This document shows positions 43,783-53,031 of a DNA stretch of 64,000 nucleotides, in pieces. The position numbers and the translations under genes are program-made. How positions within the stretch are numbered: the stretch's first letter is position 1; the number at the start of each line of letters is the position of its first letter. The stretch spans positions 248,001 through 312,000 of the forward strand of contig NZ_JACNMM010000005.1 in NCBI RefSeq assembly GCF_020529025.1. Direction: 5' to 3'. This stretch comes from Oceaniglobus trochenteri (lineage in GTDB: Bacteria; Pseudomonadota; Alphaproteobacteria; Rhodobacterales; Rhodobacteraceae). The notes under the pieces are model-generated. The model saw only the letters and a program-made list of their open reading frames with translations, was not told where the DNA came from and did not search any database.

Positions 43783-44736
43783 TTATCGCACGATGCGCTT
43801 GCGGCGCGGCGCCTCGGTGTCGCGGATACCTTCACGGTGAAAGATATAGAGCCCGGAGCCAAGGATTATCGCAACACCGATCCAGGTTGCGGCATCGGGG
43901 AAATCGCCGAAGATCACGAATCCCAGCGCCGTCGCGGTCAGAATCTCGAAATACTGGAACGGTGCCAGGGTGGTGGCATCGCTGGTGCGGAAGGCCTCGG
44001 CGATCAGTACGAAACAGGTGGCCGCCACCGCCCCGGCACACAGGATCGCCCCCCAGGGCCAGATCGCCTCGCCCCGCGGCACCGCCGAAAGCACGCCGCC
44101 AAGATGCAGCCCGCCCACCGCAATGCCCAGCCAAAGCGCGGCAAAGACGGTGGCCCCGCATTGCACCGTCAACGCCGAGCGCGTGAGAGAGGCGCGTTTC
44201 AGCACGATCATGTTCAACGCATAGGCCAGGGCCGACAAAAGCGGCAGAACCGTCACCCAGCCATAATCCGCAAAGCCGGGGCGGATGACGATCATCGCGC
44301 CCACAAGCCCCACCAGAACCGCCAGCAACCGGCGCGGCCCCGCCCTTTCGCCCAGCAAGGGGCCGGCCAGCAGCGTCAGGATCAGCGGCTCGACAAAGAA
44401 GATCGCGATGGTCGTGGCGATGGGCATGACCGAGAAGGCAAGGATCAGACTGCTGAGCGATGCCGCCAGAAGCCCGCCGGAAAAAGCCACCAGCGGCGAA
44501 AACATCGCGCCACGCAACCGGCGGCGCAGGAAGAAGGCCACCGGCACCAGGAACAGCCCCTGCGCGATGACGCGCCACATGGTCACCGCCAGCGGGTCAA
44601 GCACGCCGGTCAGCAGCTTTGCAAAGGTATCGCCCAGCGGCAAAAGCAGCATGGCGATCATCATCAGGATCATGCCGGGGCGCGCCTGGCGCCGTGCGGT
44701 CATGGCCGCGACCTGAAGGGGGATGGTCTGCATCAT
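43783..44736 (-). CDS. EamA/DMT-family transporter
   Basis: 317 residues with ten membrane helices in two EamA repeats (about 20-150 and 160-300). The first repeat includes LLPLGDTFAKLLTG and ends with IAIFFVEPLILTLLAGPLLG; the second includes LAPFQYFEILTATALGFVIF. The start at 44736 is supported by GAGG eight bases upstream; a GTG at 44745 is less likely. Substrate is unknown; the family exports metabolites such as amino acids. It may be the first gene of the HlyD-DUF2955-PLD run. Confidence 0.88.
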   Translation of the reverse strand: MMQTIPLQVAAMTARRQARPGMILMMIAMLLLPLGDTFAKLLTGVLDPLAVTMWRVIAQGLFLVPVAFFLRRRLRGAMFSPLVAFSGGLLAASLSSLILAFSVMPIATTIAIFFVEPLILTLLAGPLLGERAGPRRLLAVLVGLVGAMIVIRPGFADYGWVTVLPLLSALAYALNMIVLKRASLTRSALTVQCGATVFAALWLGIAVGGLHLGGVLSAVPRGEAIWPWGAILCAGAVAATCFVLIAEAFRTSDATTLAPFQYFEILTATALGFVIFGDFPDAATWIGVAIILGSGLYIFHREGIRDTEAPRRKRIVR

Positions 44737-44897
44737 TCCAGACACCTCGCAAATCTGCGGCTGCAGGTCGTGCAGCCTTGATCCGGGCGTTCAGGATTGA
44801 TTTCGGGGGGCCGATGCCATGCGACGCCATCGCAGGTCTGGCCGGGCCACAGGAATAGCCCTGCAAGGCCCCCCGGTCAAGATCGCTGGCGCAACCC

Positions 44898-44929
44898 CGC
44901 CATGCCCGCCCTTCATGGCAGGCATGGCG
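44898..44929 (-). repeat. Hairpin after aldo/keto reductase gene
   Basis: CGCCATGCC and GGCATGGCG form a perfect 9-bp stem with a 14-base loop, ten bases after the stop at 44939. There is no T run. It is a plausible mRNA end or weak terminator. A second 7-bp inverted repeat (GGCTGCA/TGCAGCC, 44759-44777) lies just upstream of the EamA gene. Confidence 0.5.
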
Positions 44930-44938
44930 CGGCCTGGG

Positions 44939-45967
44939 TCACGGCGTGGGCGCATCCGCGCGCAGCAGGCCCTCGGATTTCAGATCGTGCCACAGGGCAT
45001 CGGGAATCTCGGCGCGGGCGGCCTGAAGGCTGCCTTGCACTTCCTTTGCCCCCTGCCCGCCGGGAATGACCGAAACCACCGCGGGATGCAGCAGCGGAAA
45101 CTGGAAGGCCGCGTCGATCAGCCGGGTGCCATGGGCGGCACAGACCTTTTCGATCTTCGCCACGCGGTCGAGGATTTCCTGCGGGGCGGGGTCGTAATTG
45201 TAATAGGCGCCGGGTTTCGCACCGGTGGCCAGGATGCCCGAGTTGTAGGCCCCGCCAATCACCAGGCCGATGCCACGCTCTTGCGCGAGGGGCAGGAAAC
45301 TGTCTAGCGGCGTCTGCTCCAGAAGGGTATAGCGCCCGGCCAGCAGGAAGATGTCGAAATCGCCCCGCTCGGTCAGCCACTGGCAGCTTTCCCATTCGTT
45401 CACGCCTGCACCGAAAGCCTTGATGACACCCTGGTCACGCAACTCAAGCAGGGCGCGATAGCCCCCCTCGATAAATTCGTTCAGCGCTGCATCCAGCACC
45501 TGCCGATCACCGCGCGAGAACATGTCAAGGTCATGGGCATAGAGGATATCCACCCGGGCGACCCCCAGCCGTTCGAACGAGAATTCGAGGCTGCGCATCA
45601 CGCCGTCATAGGTATAGTCGAACATCTCGGTGCGGTCGGGCACGTCGATCCACTTGTCGGGGCCGTCGCGTTTTTCGGGCGTCGTGGGCACAAGCAGCCG
45701 GCCCACCTTGGTGGACAGGACATATTCATCGCGCGGCTTGTCGCGCAGGAACCGGTTCAGCCGGGTTTCCGACAGGCCCAGCCCGTAAAGCGGCGCGGTG
45801 TCGAAATAGCGCACCCCGGCATCCCAGGCGGCCTGAAGGGTGGCCTGGGCATCGTCATCGCTGATCGCCCGGATCAGGTTGCCAAGGGGGGCCGTACCGA
45901 ACCCCATTTCGGTCAGGGTAAGGCCGCCGTTGCCCAGGCGGTCGAAATGGCGGGTTTTCAGGGACAT
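44939..45967 (-). CDS. Aldo/keto reductase
   Basis: 342 residues, aldo/keto reductase barrel. The tetrad is visible: Asp and Tyr in YFDTAPLYGLG, Lys in VLSTKVGR and His in ILYAHDLD. The sequence is of the galactose/fucose dehydrogenase and pyridoxal dehydrogenase branch (LGFGTAPLGNL-like start MGFGTAPLGNLIRAI). The start at 45967 has AAGGAG nine bases upstream. Substrate is not certain. Confidence 0.9.
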   Translation of the reverse strand: MSLKTRHFDRLGNGGLTLTEMGFGTAPLGNLIRAISDDDAQATLQAAWDAGVRYFDTAPLYGLGLSETRLNRFLRDKPRDEYVLSTKVGRLLVPTTPEKRDGPDKWIDVPDRTEMFDYTYDGVMRSLEFSFERLGVARVDILYAHDLDMFSRGDRQVLDAALNEFIEGGYRALLELRDQGVIKAFGAGVNEWESCQWLTERGDFDIFLLAGRYTLLEQTPLDSFLPLAQERGIGLVIGGAYNSGILATGAKPGAYYNYDPAPQEILDRVAKIEKVCAAHGTRLIDAAFQFPLLHPAVVSVIPGGQGAKEVQGSLQAARAEIPDALWHDLKSEGLLRADAPTP

Positions 45968-46213
45968 GTCGGTTCTCCTTGTCTGGCTGTACCGGCGCAT
46001 GGGGTGACAGGCGCCCTGCCCCCGCGCTCTGCCCGCCCGGCAGGCGGCTGCGCCACGGCGGGGATCATGGCGCGACAATTCCCATGGTGGGCGCAGGGGT
46101 CAAGCGGTTAGTTTCCCGCCCCGGTGCGCCATGGGGCATGGCACGCCCGCGCGACAGCCCTGTCCTTTGCCCGCCGTCGCGCTATGGTCGGCGCCAGTTC
46201 ACCAGGAGACACC

Positions 46214-47584
46214 ATGGCACGCCGCGATCTGACCACCGGTTCCATCCCAGGGCATTTCCGCGCCCTGGCCATTCCCACCGCCATCGGCATGGTGTTCACC
46301 ACGCTTTACAACGTGGTGGATGTCTATTTCGCGGGCATGCTTTCCACCGATGCCCAGGCAGGGCTGGCGATTTCCTTCCAGGTGTTCTTCGTGCTGATCG
46401 CGCTGGGGTTCGGGCTGTCCACCGCCATGAGCGCGCTGGTGGGGAATGCCCTGGGTGAACGTTCGCTGCGCGAGTCGGTCATCGCGTCACAGGGGCTGTC
46501 CTTTGCGCTGATCGTTTCGGTGCTGGGGGTGATCCTGGGCTGGTTCTTTTCGCCCTACCTGATCGGGCTGATCTCGGAACCGGGGGATTACCGGGATGCG
46601 GCGAACCAGTATCTTGACGTGCTGATCTTCGCCGCCCCGGCCTTCCTGATCGCCTTCGGGGCCAACGGAATCCTGACCGCGCAGGGCGACACCAAGTCGA
46701 TGCAATACGCCAATATCGCCGCCTTCTTCGCAAACGTGGTGCTGAATCCGCTGTTCATCTTCGGCCTTGGCCCCTGGGAGGGGCTGGGCTTCAACGGTAT
46801 CGCGCTGTCAACGCTGGTGTCGCAATCGGGGGTGATGGTCTTCATCCTTTACCGGGTCTTCACCTCGGAGGCGATGCAGGGCGAACGCCAGTATCGCCCC
46901 CGGCCGGAGGTCTACGGGGAGATCGCCGCACAGGCCCTGCCCGCCAGTTTCGCCATGATGGTGATGATGATCGCGGGTTTCGTGGTGCAGTATTTCCTGA
47001 AGGGCTTCGGCGGGTCGGCCGTGGCGGCCTATGGCGTGGCCCTGCGCATCGAACAATTGCTGCTGCTGCCGGCCTTCGGGCTGACCGGCGCGCTTCTGCC
47101 CATCGTATCGCAGAACTATGGGGCGCGCGATTTCGACCGGGTGCGCGCGGCGGCGATGTTCTGTTTCAAGGCAGGGGTGATCCTGATGCTGGGGGCGGCT
47201 TGTGTGCTGTGGTTCGCCGCCGGTCCGGCCCTGGCGGTCTTCACCGACGACGCCCGGGTGATCGAGATCGGCAAGAGCTATCTTCACGTCGATGGCTTCA
47301 TCCTGCCGGTCTATGTGATGCTCTTTGCCATCAACTCCATGCTGCAGGCCTTCAAGAAGCCGATCTATACCCTGTGGATCGGCATCTACCGCCAGGGGAT
47401 CGGCGTGGCGCTTTTTGCCTGGCTTTACGTCGTCGTCTTCGACTTCGGCTATTTCGGGGTGTGGATCGGCATCGCCACGGCGGTGACCAGTGGCTTTATC
47501 CTGTCGCTGGTGCTGGTGGAGATGCTCGCGCGGCGCCTGATCGGCGGCCTGTTCACCCGGGTGGGCGAACGGGTGCCTGCCTGA
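46214..47584 (+). CDS. MATE-family multidrug/metabolite exporter
   Basis: 456 residues with 12 membrane helices, MATE type (NorM/DinF). The first helix pair includes LAIPTAIGMVFTTLYNVVDV and YFAGMLSTDAQAGLAISFQ; the second half repeats this pattern with LLLPAFGLTGALLPIVSQNYG. It uses Na+ or H+ to export cationic or other small molecules. The start at 46214 has AGGAG five bases upstream; the upstream in-frame extension looks non-coding. Divergent from the aldo/keto reductase gene. Confidence 0.93.
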   Translation: MARRDLTTGSIPGHFRALAIPTAIGMVFTTLYNVVDVYFAGMLSTDAQAGLAISFQVFFVLIALGFGLSTAMSALVGNALGERSLRESVIASQGLSFALIVSVLGVILGWFFSPYLIGLISEPGDYRDAANQYLDVLIFAAPAFLIAFGANGILTAQGDTKSMQYANIAAFFANVVLNPLFIFGLGPWEGLGFNGIALSTLVSQSGVMVFILYRVFTSEAMQGERQYRPRPEVYGEIAAQALPASFAMMVMMIAGFVVQYFLKGFGGSAVAAYGVALRIEQLLLLPAFGLTGALLPIVSQNYGARDFDRVRAAAMFCFKAGVILMLGAACVLWFAAGPALAVFTDDARVIEIGKSYLHVDGFILPVYVMLFAINSMLQAFKKPIYTLWIGIYRQGIGVALFAWLYVVVFDFGYFGVWIGIATAVTSGFILSLVLVEMLARRLIGGLFTRVGERVPA

Positions 47585-47616
47585 GAGGTCGGACCGGGGC
47601 GCTGCCCCGGACCCCG

Positions 47617-47638
47617 GGATATTTCAGGACCAAAGATG
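47617..47638 (+). repeat. Intergenic repeat element copy 1
   Basis: A 22-base sequence beginning GGATATTTC and ending GGACCAAAGATG. It matches the copy at 59338 at 20 of 22 positions. It lies between the MATE stop and the following terminator. Confidence 0.75.
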
Positions 47639-47649
47639 GGCGGATGTGG

Positions 47650-47686
47650 AAAGCCCCCGGCGATCATGCCGGGGGCTTTTGTTTTT
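47650..47686. terminator. Bidirectional terminator between MATE gene and pntB
   Basis: AAAGCCCCCGGC and GCCGGGGGCTTT form a 12-bp stem with a 6-base loop; on the plus strand TGTTTTT follows, on the minus strand a short T run lies after TTTCC. It directly abuts the pntB stop. Confidence 0.85.
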
Positions 47687-49119
47687 CAGGTGATCCGGGT
47701 CAGCAGATCTTCGAGCGACTTCTTGGCGTCGCCGTAGAACATCCGCGTGTTGTCCTTGAAGAACAGCGGGTTCTCGATCCCCGAATAGCCGGTGCCCTGA
47801 CCACGCTTGGAGACGAAGACCTGTTTGGCCTTCCAGCATTCCAGCACCGGCATGCCGGCGATGGGGCTGTTGGGGTCGTCCTGGGCGGCGGGGTTCACGA
47901 TGTCGTTCGACCCGATGACGATGGCCACGTCGGTGCTGGGGAAATCGTCGTTGATCTCGTCCATTTCCAGCACGATGTCATAGGGCACTTTCGCCTCGGC
48001 CAAGAGAACGTTCATGTGGCCGGGCAGACGGCCCGCCACCGGGTGGATGGCGAAGCGCACGTTCTTGCCCTTGGCGCGCAACCGGCGGGTCAGTTCGGCC
48101 ACGTTCTGTTGCGCCTGCGCCACCGCCATGCCGTAGCCGGGGATGATGATGACGCTGTCGGCATCTTCAAGCGCCGCTGCCACGCCATCGGCGTCGATGG
48201 CGATCTGTTCGCCCTCGACCTCCATCGCCGGGCCCGCGCTGCCGCCGAAGCCGCCCAGGATCACGCTGATGAAGGACCGGTTCATCGCCTTGCACATGAT
48301 GTAGGACAGGATCGCCCCGGACGAGCCCACCAGCGCGCCCACCACGATCAGCAGGTCATTGCCAAGGCTGAAGCCGATGGCCGCCGCCGCCCAGCCCGAG
48401 TAGCTGTTGAGCATCGAGACGACGACGGGCATGTCGGCGCCGCCGATGCCCATGATCAGGTGATAGCCGATGAAGAGCGCCGCCAGCGTCATCAGGAACA
48501 GCGGGAAGAAACCGCCGGTGTTGAAGTACCAGATCAGGCAGAGCACGGCGAGCGCAGCGGCGGCGGCGTTGAGCATGTGGCCACCGGGCAGCTTTTTCGC
48601 GGCCGAGTTCACCTTGCCCGCCAGCTTGCCATAGGCCACGACGGAACCGGTGAAGGTGACGGCACCGATGAAGATGCCGAGGAAAAGCTCGACCCGCAGG
48701 ATCGAGATTTCGACGCCGTCCTTCTTGGCCAGCAGGGCGGCAAAGCCGTCAAGCGCGGCGCGCTGTTCGGCGTCCATGGCCAGGACGCGGCCCAGTTCGA
48801 TATGGGCGATCAACCCGACAAAGACCGCCGCCAGGCCGACGAGGCTGTGCATGGCCGCGACAAGCTCGGGCATCTGGGTCATCTGAACCCGGGTGGCCAG
48901 CTGATAGCCGATGATGGCGCCGCCCGCGATCAGCAGCAGCGACAGAAGCCAGAGCCCGGCACCGGGCCCGATCAGCGTGGCCGCCACGGCCAGGGCCATG
49001 CCCGCGATGCCGTACCAGACCGCGCGCTTGGCGCTTTCCTGGCCCGAAAGCCCGCCCAGCGATAGGATGAAGAGAACTGCCGCGACGACATAGGCCGCTG
49101 TTGTGAAACCGTATTCCAT
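47686..49119 (-). CDS. pntB: NAD(P) transhydrogenase subunit beta
   Basis: 477 residues. The N-terminal half has about eight or nine membrane helices (proton channel); the C-terminal domain III binds NADP(H), with [32 protein letters not shown] and the [20 protein letters not shown] block. Together with PntA it uses the proton gradient to drive NADPH formation from NADH. It starts 12 bases after pntA. Confidence 0.97.
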   Translation of the reverse strand: MEYGFTTAAYVVAAVLFILSLGGLSGQESAKRAVWYGIAGMALAVAATLIGPGAGLWLLSLLLIAGGAIIGYQLATRVQMTQMPELVAAMHSLVGLAAVFVGLIAHIELGRVLAMDAEQRAALDGFAALLAKKDGVEISILRVELFLGIFIGAVTFTGSVVAYGKLAGKVNSAAKKLPGGHMLNAAAAALAVLCLIWYFNTGGFFPLFLMTLAALFIGYHLIMGIGGADMPVVVSMLNSYSGWAAAAIGFSLGNDLLIVVGALVGSSGAILSYIMCKAMNRSFISVILGGFGGSAGPAMEVEGEQIAIDADGVAAALEDADSVIIIPGYGMAVAQAQQNVAELTRRLRAKGKNVRFAIHPVAGRLPGHMNVLLAEAKVPYDIVLEMDEINDDFPSTDVAIVIGSNDIVNPAAQDDPNSPIAGMPVLECWKAKQVFVSKRGQGTGYSGIENPLFFKDNTRMFYGDAKKSLEDLLTRIT

Positions 49120-49131
49120 GTCTTGCGCCCC

Positions 49132-50706
49132 TTACGACTTCTGGAACATGGCGAGCATGCGCCGTGTCACGAGGAAGCCGCCGAATATGTTGATCCCGGC
49201 CATGAAGACCGAAAGCGCGGCCAGCAGGATGACGAGGAACGAGCCCGAGCCGATCTGCATCAGCGCGCCGAGAATGATGATCGACGAGATGGCGTTGGTG
49301 ACCGCCATCAGCGGCGTGTGCAGCGAATGTGCGACACCCCAGATCACCTGGAAGCCGACGAAGACGGCCAGAACGAAGACGATGAAATGCTGCATGAAGC
49401 TGGCCGGCGCGACAAGCCCGACCCCCAGCAGAAGCAGCGCCCCCACGGCCAGGAGCGTCACCTGGTTGCGGGTCTGGGCCTTGAAGGCGGCCAGTTCATT
49501 GGCCTTCTTCTCTTCGGCGGTCAGTTCGCGCGGCTTTTCCTTTTTCGGAGCGGCGGCGATGGCCTTGACCTTGGGCGGGGGTGGCGGCCAGGTGATTTCG
49601 CCCTTGTGAGTGACGGTCGCGCCGCGGATCACGTCGTCTTCCATGTTGTGATCGACCACGCCGTCCTTCTTGGGGGTCAGGTCGGTCAGCATGTGACGGA
49701 TGTTGGTGGAATAGAGCGTGGAAGCCTGCGAGGCCATGCGCGACGGGAAATCGGTATAACCCACGATTGTCACGCCATTGTCGGTGACGATCTTCTCGTC
49801 CGGCACGGTCAGCTTGCAGTTGCCGCCCTTTTCGGCCGCCAGATCGACGATCACGCTGCCCGGTTTCATGGCCTTCACCATGTCCTCGGTCCAAAGCTCC
49901 GGCGCCTCGCGGTTCGGGATCAGCGCGGTGCAGATGACGATGTCGATATCGGGGGCCAGTTCGCGGAACTTCTCAAGCTGCTTCTCGCGGAACTCGGGGC
50001 TGGACGGGGCGGCATAGCCGCCGGTCGCCGCGCTGTTCTGGCTGCTTTCCTCGAAATCGAGGTAGACGAACTCGGCGCCCATGCTTTCGATCTGTTCGGC
50101 CACTTCGGGGCGCACGTCGAAGGCAAGGGTGATCGCGCCAAGCGATGTCGCGGTGCCGATGGCGGCCAGACCGGCCACACCGGCGCCGATCACCAGAACG
50201 CGGGCCGGGGGCACCTTGCCCGCCGCCGTCACCTGACCGGTGAAGAAGCGGCCAAAGTTGTTGCCCGCCTCGATCACCGCACGGTAGCCGGCGATATTGG
50301 CCATGGAGGACAGGGCGTCCATCTTCTGGGCGCGGGAAATGCGCGGCACCATTTCCATGGCGATGACGCTTGCGCCCTTGTCGCGGGCCTGCTCCATCAG
50401 CGCGTCGTTGCCCGCCGGGTTGAAGAAGGAAATCAGCGTCTGCCCTTCGCGCATCTGCGCCAATTCGCCCTCGCTGGGCGGGCGCACCTTGGCAACGATG
50501 TCGGACTTGCTCCAGACGACGCCGGCATTCTGCACCACCTCGACGCCCGCTTCGGCGTAGGCGGCATCGGAAAATCCGGCCTCTACCCCTGCCCCGCTTT
50601 CGATCAGGGCGGTATGGCCCAGCTTGGCCAAGGCGCGCGCGCTTTCGGGCGTCAGCGCCACGCGACGCTCGCCCTTGATCTGCTCTTTCGGTGTCCCGAT
50701 CAGCAT
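49132..50706 (-). CDS. pntA: NAD(P) transhydrogenase subunit alpha
   Basis: 524 residues: the NAD(H)-binding domain I of alanine-dehydrogenase type (MLIGTPKEQIKGERRVALTP, VLVIGAGVAGLAAIGTATSL) plus a C-terminal membrane part with four helices. This is the fused E. coli-like alpha chain; many alphaproteobacteria split it in two. GGGGGA lies six bases before the ATG. A 90-base gap separates it from the phasin gene and contains an imperfect inverted repeat (GCCTGTGCGCG/CGCGTGCAGGC). Confidence 0.96.
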   Translation of the reverse strand: MLIGTPKEQIKGERRVALTPESARALAKLGHTALIESGAGVEAGFSDAAYAEAGVEVVQNAGVVWSKSDIVAKVRPPSEGELAQMREGQTLISFFNPAGNDALMEQARDKGASVIAMEMVPRISRAQKMDALSSMANIAGYRAVIEAGNNFGRFFTGQVTAAGKVPPARVLVIGAGVAGLAAIGTATSLGAITLAFDVRPEVAEQIESMGAEFVYLDFEESSQNSAATGGYAAPSSPEFREKQLEKFRELAPDIDIVICTALIPNREAPELWTEDMVKAMKPGSVIVDLAAEKGGNCKLTVPDEKIVTDNGVTIVGYTDFPSRMASQASTLYSTNIRHMLTDLTPKKDGVVDHNMEDDVIRGATVTHKGEITWPPPPPKVKAIAAAPKKEKPRELTAEEKKANELAAFKAQTRNQVTLLAVGALLLLGVGLVAPASFMQHFIVFVLAVFVGFQVIWGVAHSLHTPLMAVTNAISSIIILGALMQIGSGSFLVILLAALSVFMAGINIFGGFLVTRRMLAMFQKS

Positions 50707-50796
50707 TCAGTATCCCCCAGACTGTATGGCAAGGCCTGCACGCGATCTTGTCCGCGCACAGGCCCGATAGGTAATAAACTTACGTTGCGTGACGGT

Positions 50797-51258
50797 TTAC
50801 TTTTTCTTCTTGATCTCTTCAACCGCTTCGCTGACCTGGCCCTTCACCTGTTCATAGGCCTGCTCGTTGGCCTCGCGGGTGGCATCGGCCAGCTTCTTCA
50901 TCATGGTCAGCGCCTCTTCGACCGCGTCGTTCATCGCGGTCTGCTTGGCCTTGAGCGTGTCGGGGCCGGCGTTGTCCTCGGCCCACTGGTATTGCTCGCG
51001 CACGGTCTTGGTCATCTGGCCGAAGACTTCCATCTGCTTGTCCAGCATGTCCTTGTAGGCCTCGGCGGCCGACTTGTTGGCCTTTTGCAGGGCCTCGAAG
51101 TTGCGCTTGTTGGCCTTCACGATGCCGTCGAGATCGAACATCGACTGCTGTTGCGGCTGGAACATGGCGAACATGTTCTGGGGCTGGAACATCTTCTGCA
51201 TCTCGGCCGGATCGAAGGCCTTGAACATCTCACTCATGTCGAACGGATTCTTGGTCAT
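50797..51258 (-). CDS. Phasin family protein
   Basis: 153-residue, highly helical and amphipathic protein. A Met/Phe/Gln-rich start (FDMSEMFKAFDPAEMQKMF) precedes the phasin_2-type core FDLDGIVKANKRNFEALQKA and a charged coiled-coil tail ending in EEIKKKK. Phasins coat polyhydroxyalkanoate granules. It lies 11 bases after lpdA, inside the pyruvate dehydrogenase block, with phbB upstream of that block, which supports the PHA role. Confidence 0.85.
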   Translation of the reverse strand: MTKNPFDMSEMFKAFDPAEMQKMFQPQNMFAMFQPQQQSMFDLDGIVKANKRNFEALQKANKSAAEAYKDMLDKQMEVFGQMTKTVREQYQWAEDNAGPDTLKAKQTAMNDAVEEALTMMKKLADATREANEQAYEQVKGQVSEAVEEIKKKK

Positions 51259-51269
51259 CGCGGTCTCCT

Positions 51270-53018
51270 TCAATGGCGTTTCTTGGGTGGCATCAGATCG
51301 GTGATCGTACCCTCGAACATCTCGGCGGCAAAATTGACCGTTTCGGACAAGGTGGGATGTGGGTGGATGGTATGGCCCAGGTCGACGGCATCAGCGCCCA
51401 TTTCGATGGCCAGTGCAACCTCGGCGATCAGATCGCCCGCATTGGTGCCCACGATGGCGGCGCCGATCACCCGGTCGTCGGCCGGGTCGAACAGCACCTT
51501 GGTGATGCCTTCGCTGCGCCCATTGGCCAGCGAACGGCCCGAGGCAGCCCAGGGGAAGACGCCCTTGGCATATTTGATGCCCTTGGCCTTCGCCTCGGTT
51601 TCGGTGACGCCGACCCAGGCGACCTCGGGGTCGGTATAGGCGACCGAGGGGATCACCCGGGCGTCGAAGAACCGCTTGTGGCCGGCGACGACCTCGGCCG
51701 CGACCTTGCCTTCATGCACCGCCTTGTGCGCCAGCATCGGCTGGCCCACCACGTCGCCGATGGCGAAGATATGCGGCACGCCGGTGCGCTGCTGGTTGTC
51801 CACGGCGATGAAGCCCCTCTCGTCCACCGAAACCCCGGCCTTGTCGGCATCGATCAGCTTGCCATTCGGGCGGCGGCCGACGGCCACCAGAACCCGGTCG
51901 AAGGTGTCGGTGCTGGTTTCGCCCTTGTCATCCTCGAACGTGACCTTGAGACCCTTCTTCTGGGCCTCGACCGCGGTAACCTTGGTTTTCAGCTTGATCG
52001 CGGCCAGACGCTTTTCCATCCGCTTTTGCAAGGGCTTGATGATGTCCTTGTCGCAGCCGGGAATGATCTGATCCATCAGTTCCACCACCGTCACATCCGC
52101 ACCCAGCGCGTCGTAGACCGTGGCCATTTCGAACCCGATGATCCCGCCGCCCAGCACCAGCAGCTTATTCGGGATATCGCGCAGTTCCAGCGCCCCGGTG
52201 GAATCGATCACCCTTTCGTCGTCATGGGGCACGAAGGGCAGCTTTACCGGCTCGGACCCCGCGGCGATGATGCAGTTGTCGAAACTGACGGTTTTGGTGC
52301 CGTCATCGCCCGTGACCTCGATCATGTTGGGGCCGGTGAATTTGCCGTACCCCTGCACTGTCGTCACCTTGCGCGCCTTGGCCAACCCGCCAAGACCGCC
52401 CGTCAACTGGCTGACGACGCTGTCTTTCCAGTCGCGCAGCTTGTCGAGGTCGATCTTCGGCTTGCCGAAGCTGACCCCGTGATCGCCCATCTCCTCGGCC
52501 TCGGTGATGGCCTTGGCCGCGTGCAGCAGCGCCTTGGAGGGGATGCAGCCGACGTTCAGGCAGACACCGCCAAGGGTGGGGTACTTTTCGATCAGGATCA
52601 CGGATTTGCCAAGATCGGCCGCGCGGAAGGCGGCGGAATATCCGCCGGGACCCGAGCCCAGGACCACCAGTTCGGCGTGCAGGTCGCCCTTGCCCTTTGC
52701 GGTGCCGCTGGCGGCCACCGATTTCGGGGCCTCGGGCGCGCGCTCTTCGGTTGCTTTCGCGCCCTCATCGCTGTCGCCACTGTCGCCGCCTTCGGCCTCG
52801 ACCACCATGATCACGCTGCCCTCGGACACCTTGTCGCCTTCGGAAACCTTGATCTCCTTGATCTTTCCGGCGGCGGGGCTGGGCACTTCCAGCGTTGCCT
52901 TGTCGGATTCAAGTTCGATCAGGGGGTCTTCCTTGGCCACGGTATCGCCCACCGCCACCAGGATGGTGATGACGGGAACGTCCTTGAAATCGCCAATGTC
53001 GGGTACCTTGATTTCCAT
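51270..53018 (-). CDS. lpdA: Dihydrolipoyl dehydrogenase (E3) with N-terminal lipoyl domain
   Basis: 582 residues. Residues 1-80 are a lipoyl domain with K40 in ELESDKATLEVPS; a Ser/Gly/Glu-rich linker follows; the E3 part starts near residue 113 with ELVVLGSGPGGYSAAFRAA and has the redox cysteines C153 and C158 in GGVCLNVGCIPSK. The catalytic His-Glu pair lies in the C-terminal HPHPTLSETV. It reoxidises lipoamide of PDH with NAD. The lipoyl extension is shared by some PDH-specific E3 proteins. Third gene of aceE-aceF-lpdA. Confidence 0.95.
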   Translation of the reverse strand: MEIKVPDIGDFKDVPVITILVAVGDTVAKEDPLIELESDKATLEVPSPAAGKIKEIKVSEGDKVSEGSVIMVVEAEGGDSGDSDEGAKATEERAPEAPKSVAASGTAKGKGDLHAELVVLGSGPGGYSAAFRAADLGKSVILIEKYPTLGGVCLNVGCIPSKALLHAAKAITEAEEMGDHGVSFGKPKIDLDKLRDWKDSVVSQLTGGLGGLAKARKVTTVQGYGKFTGPNMIEVTGDDGTKTVSFDNCIIAAGSEPVKLPFVPHDDERVIDSTGALELRDIPNKLLVLGGGIIGFEMATVYDALGADVTVVELMDQIIPGCDKDIIKPLQKRMEKRLAAIKLKTKVTAVEAQKKGLKVTFEDDKGETSTDTFDRVLVAVGRRPNGKLIDADKAGVSVDERGFIAVDNQQRTGVPHIFAIGDVVGQPMLAHKAVHEGKVAAEVVAGHKRFFDARVIPSVAYTDPEVAWVGVTETEAKAKGIKYAKGVFPWAASGRSLANGRSEGITKVLFDPADDRVIGAAIVGTNAGDLIAEVALAIEMGADAVDLGHTIHPHPTLSETVNFAAEMFEGTITDLMPPKKRH

Positions 53019-53031
53019 ATCCGCGGCCCCC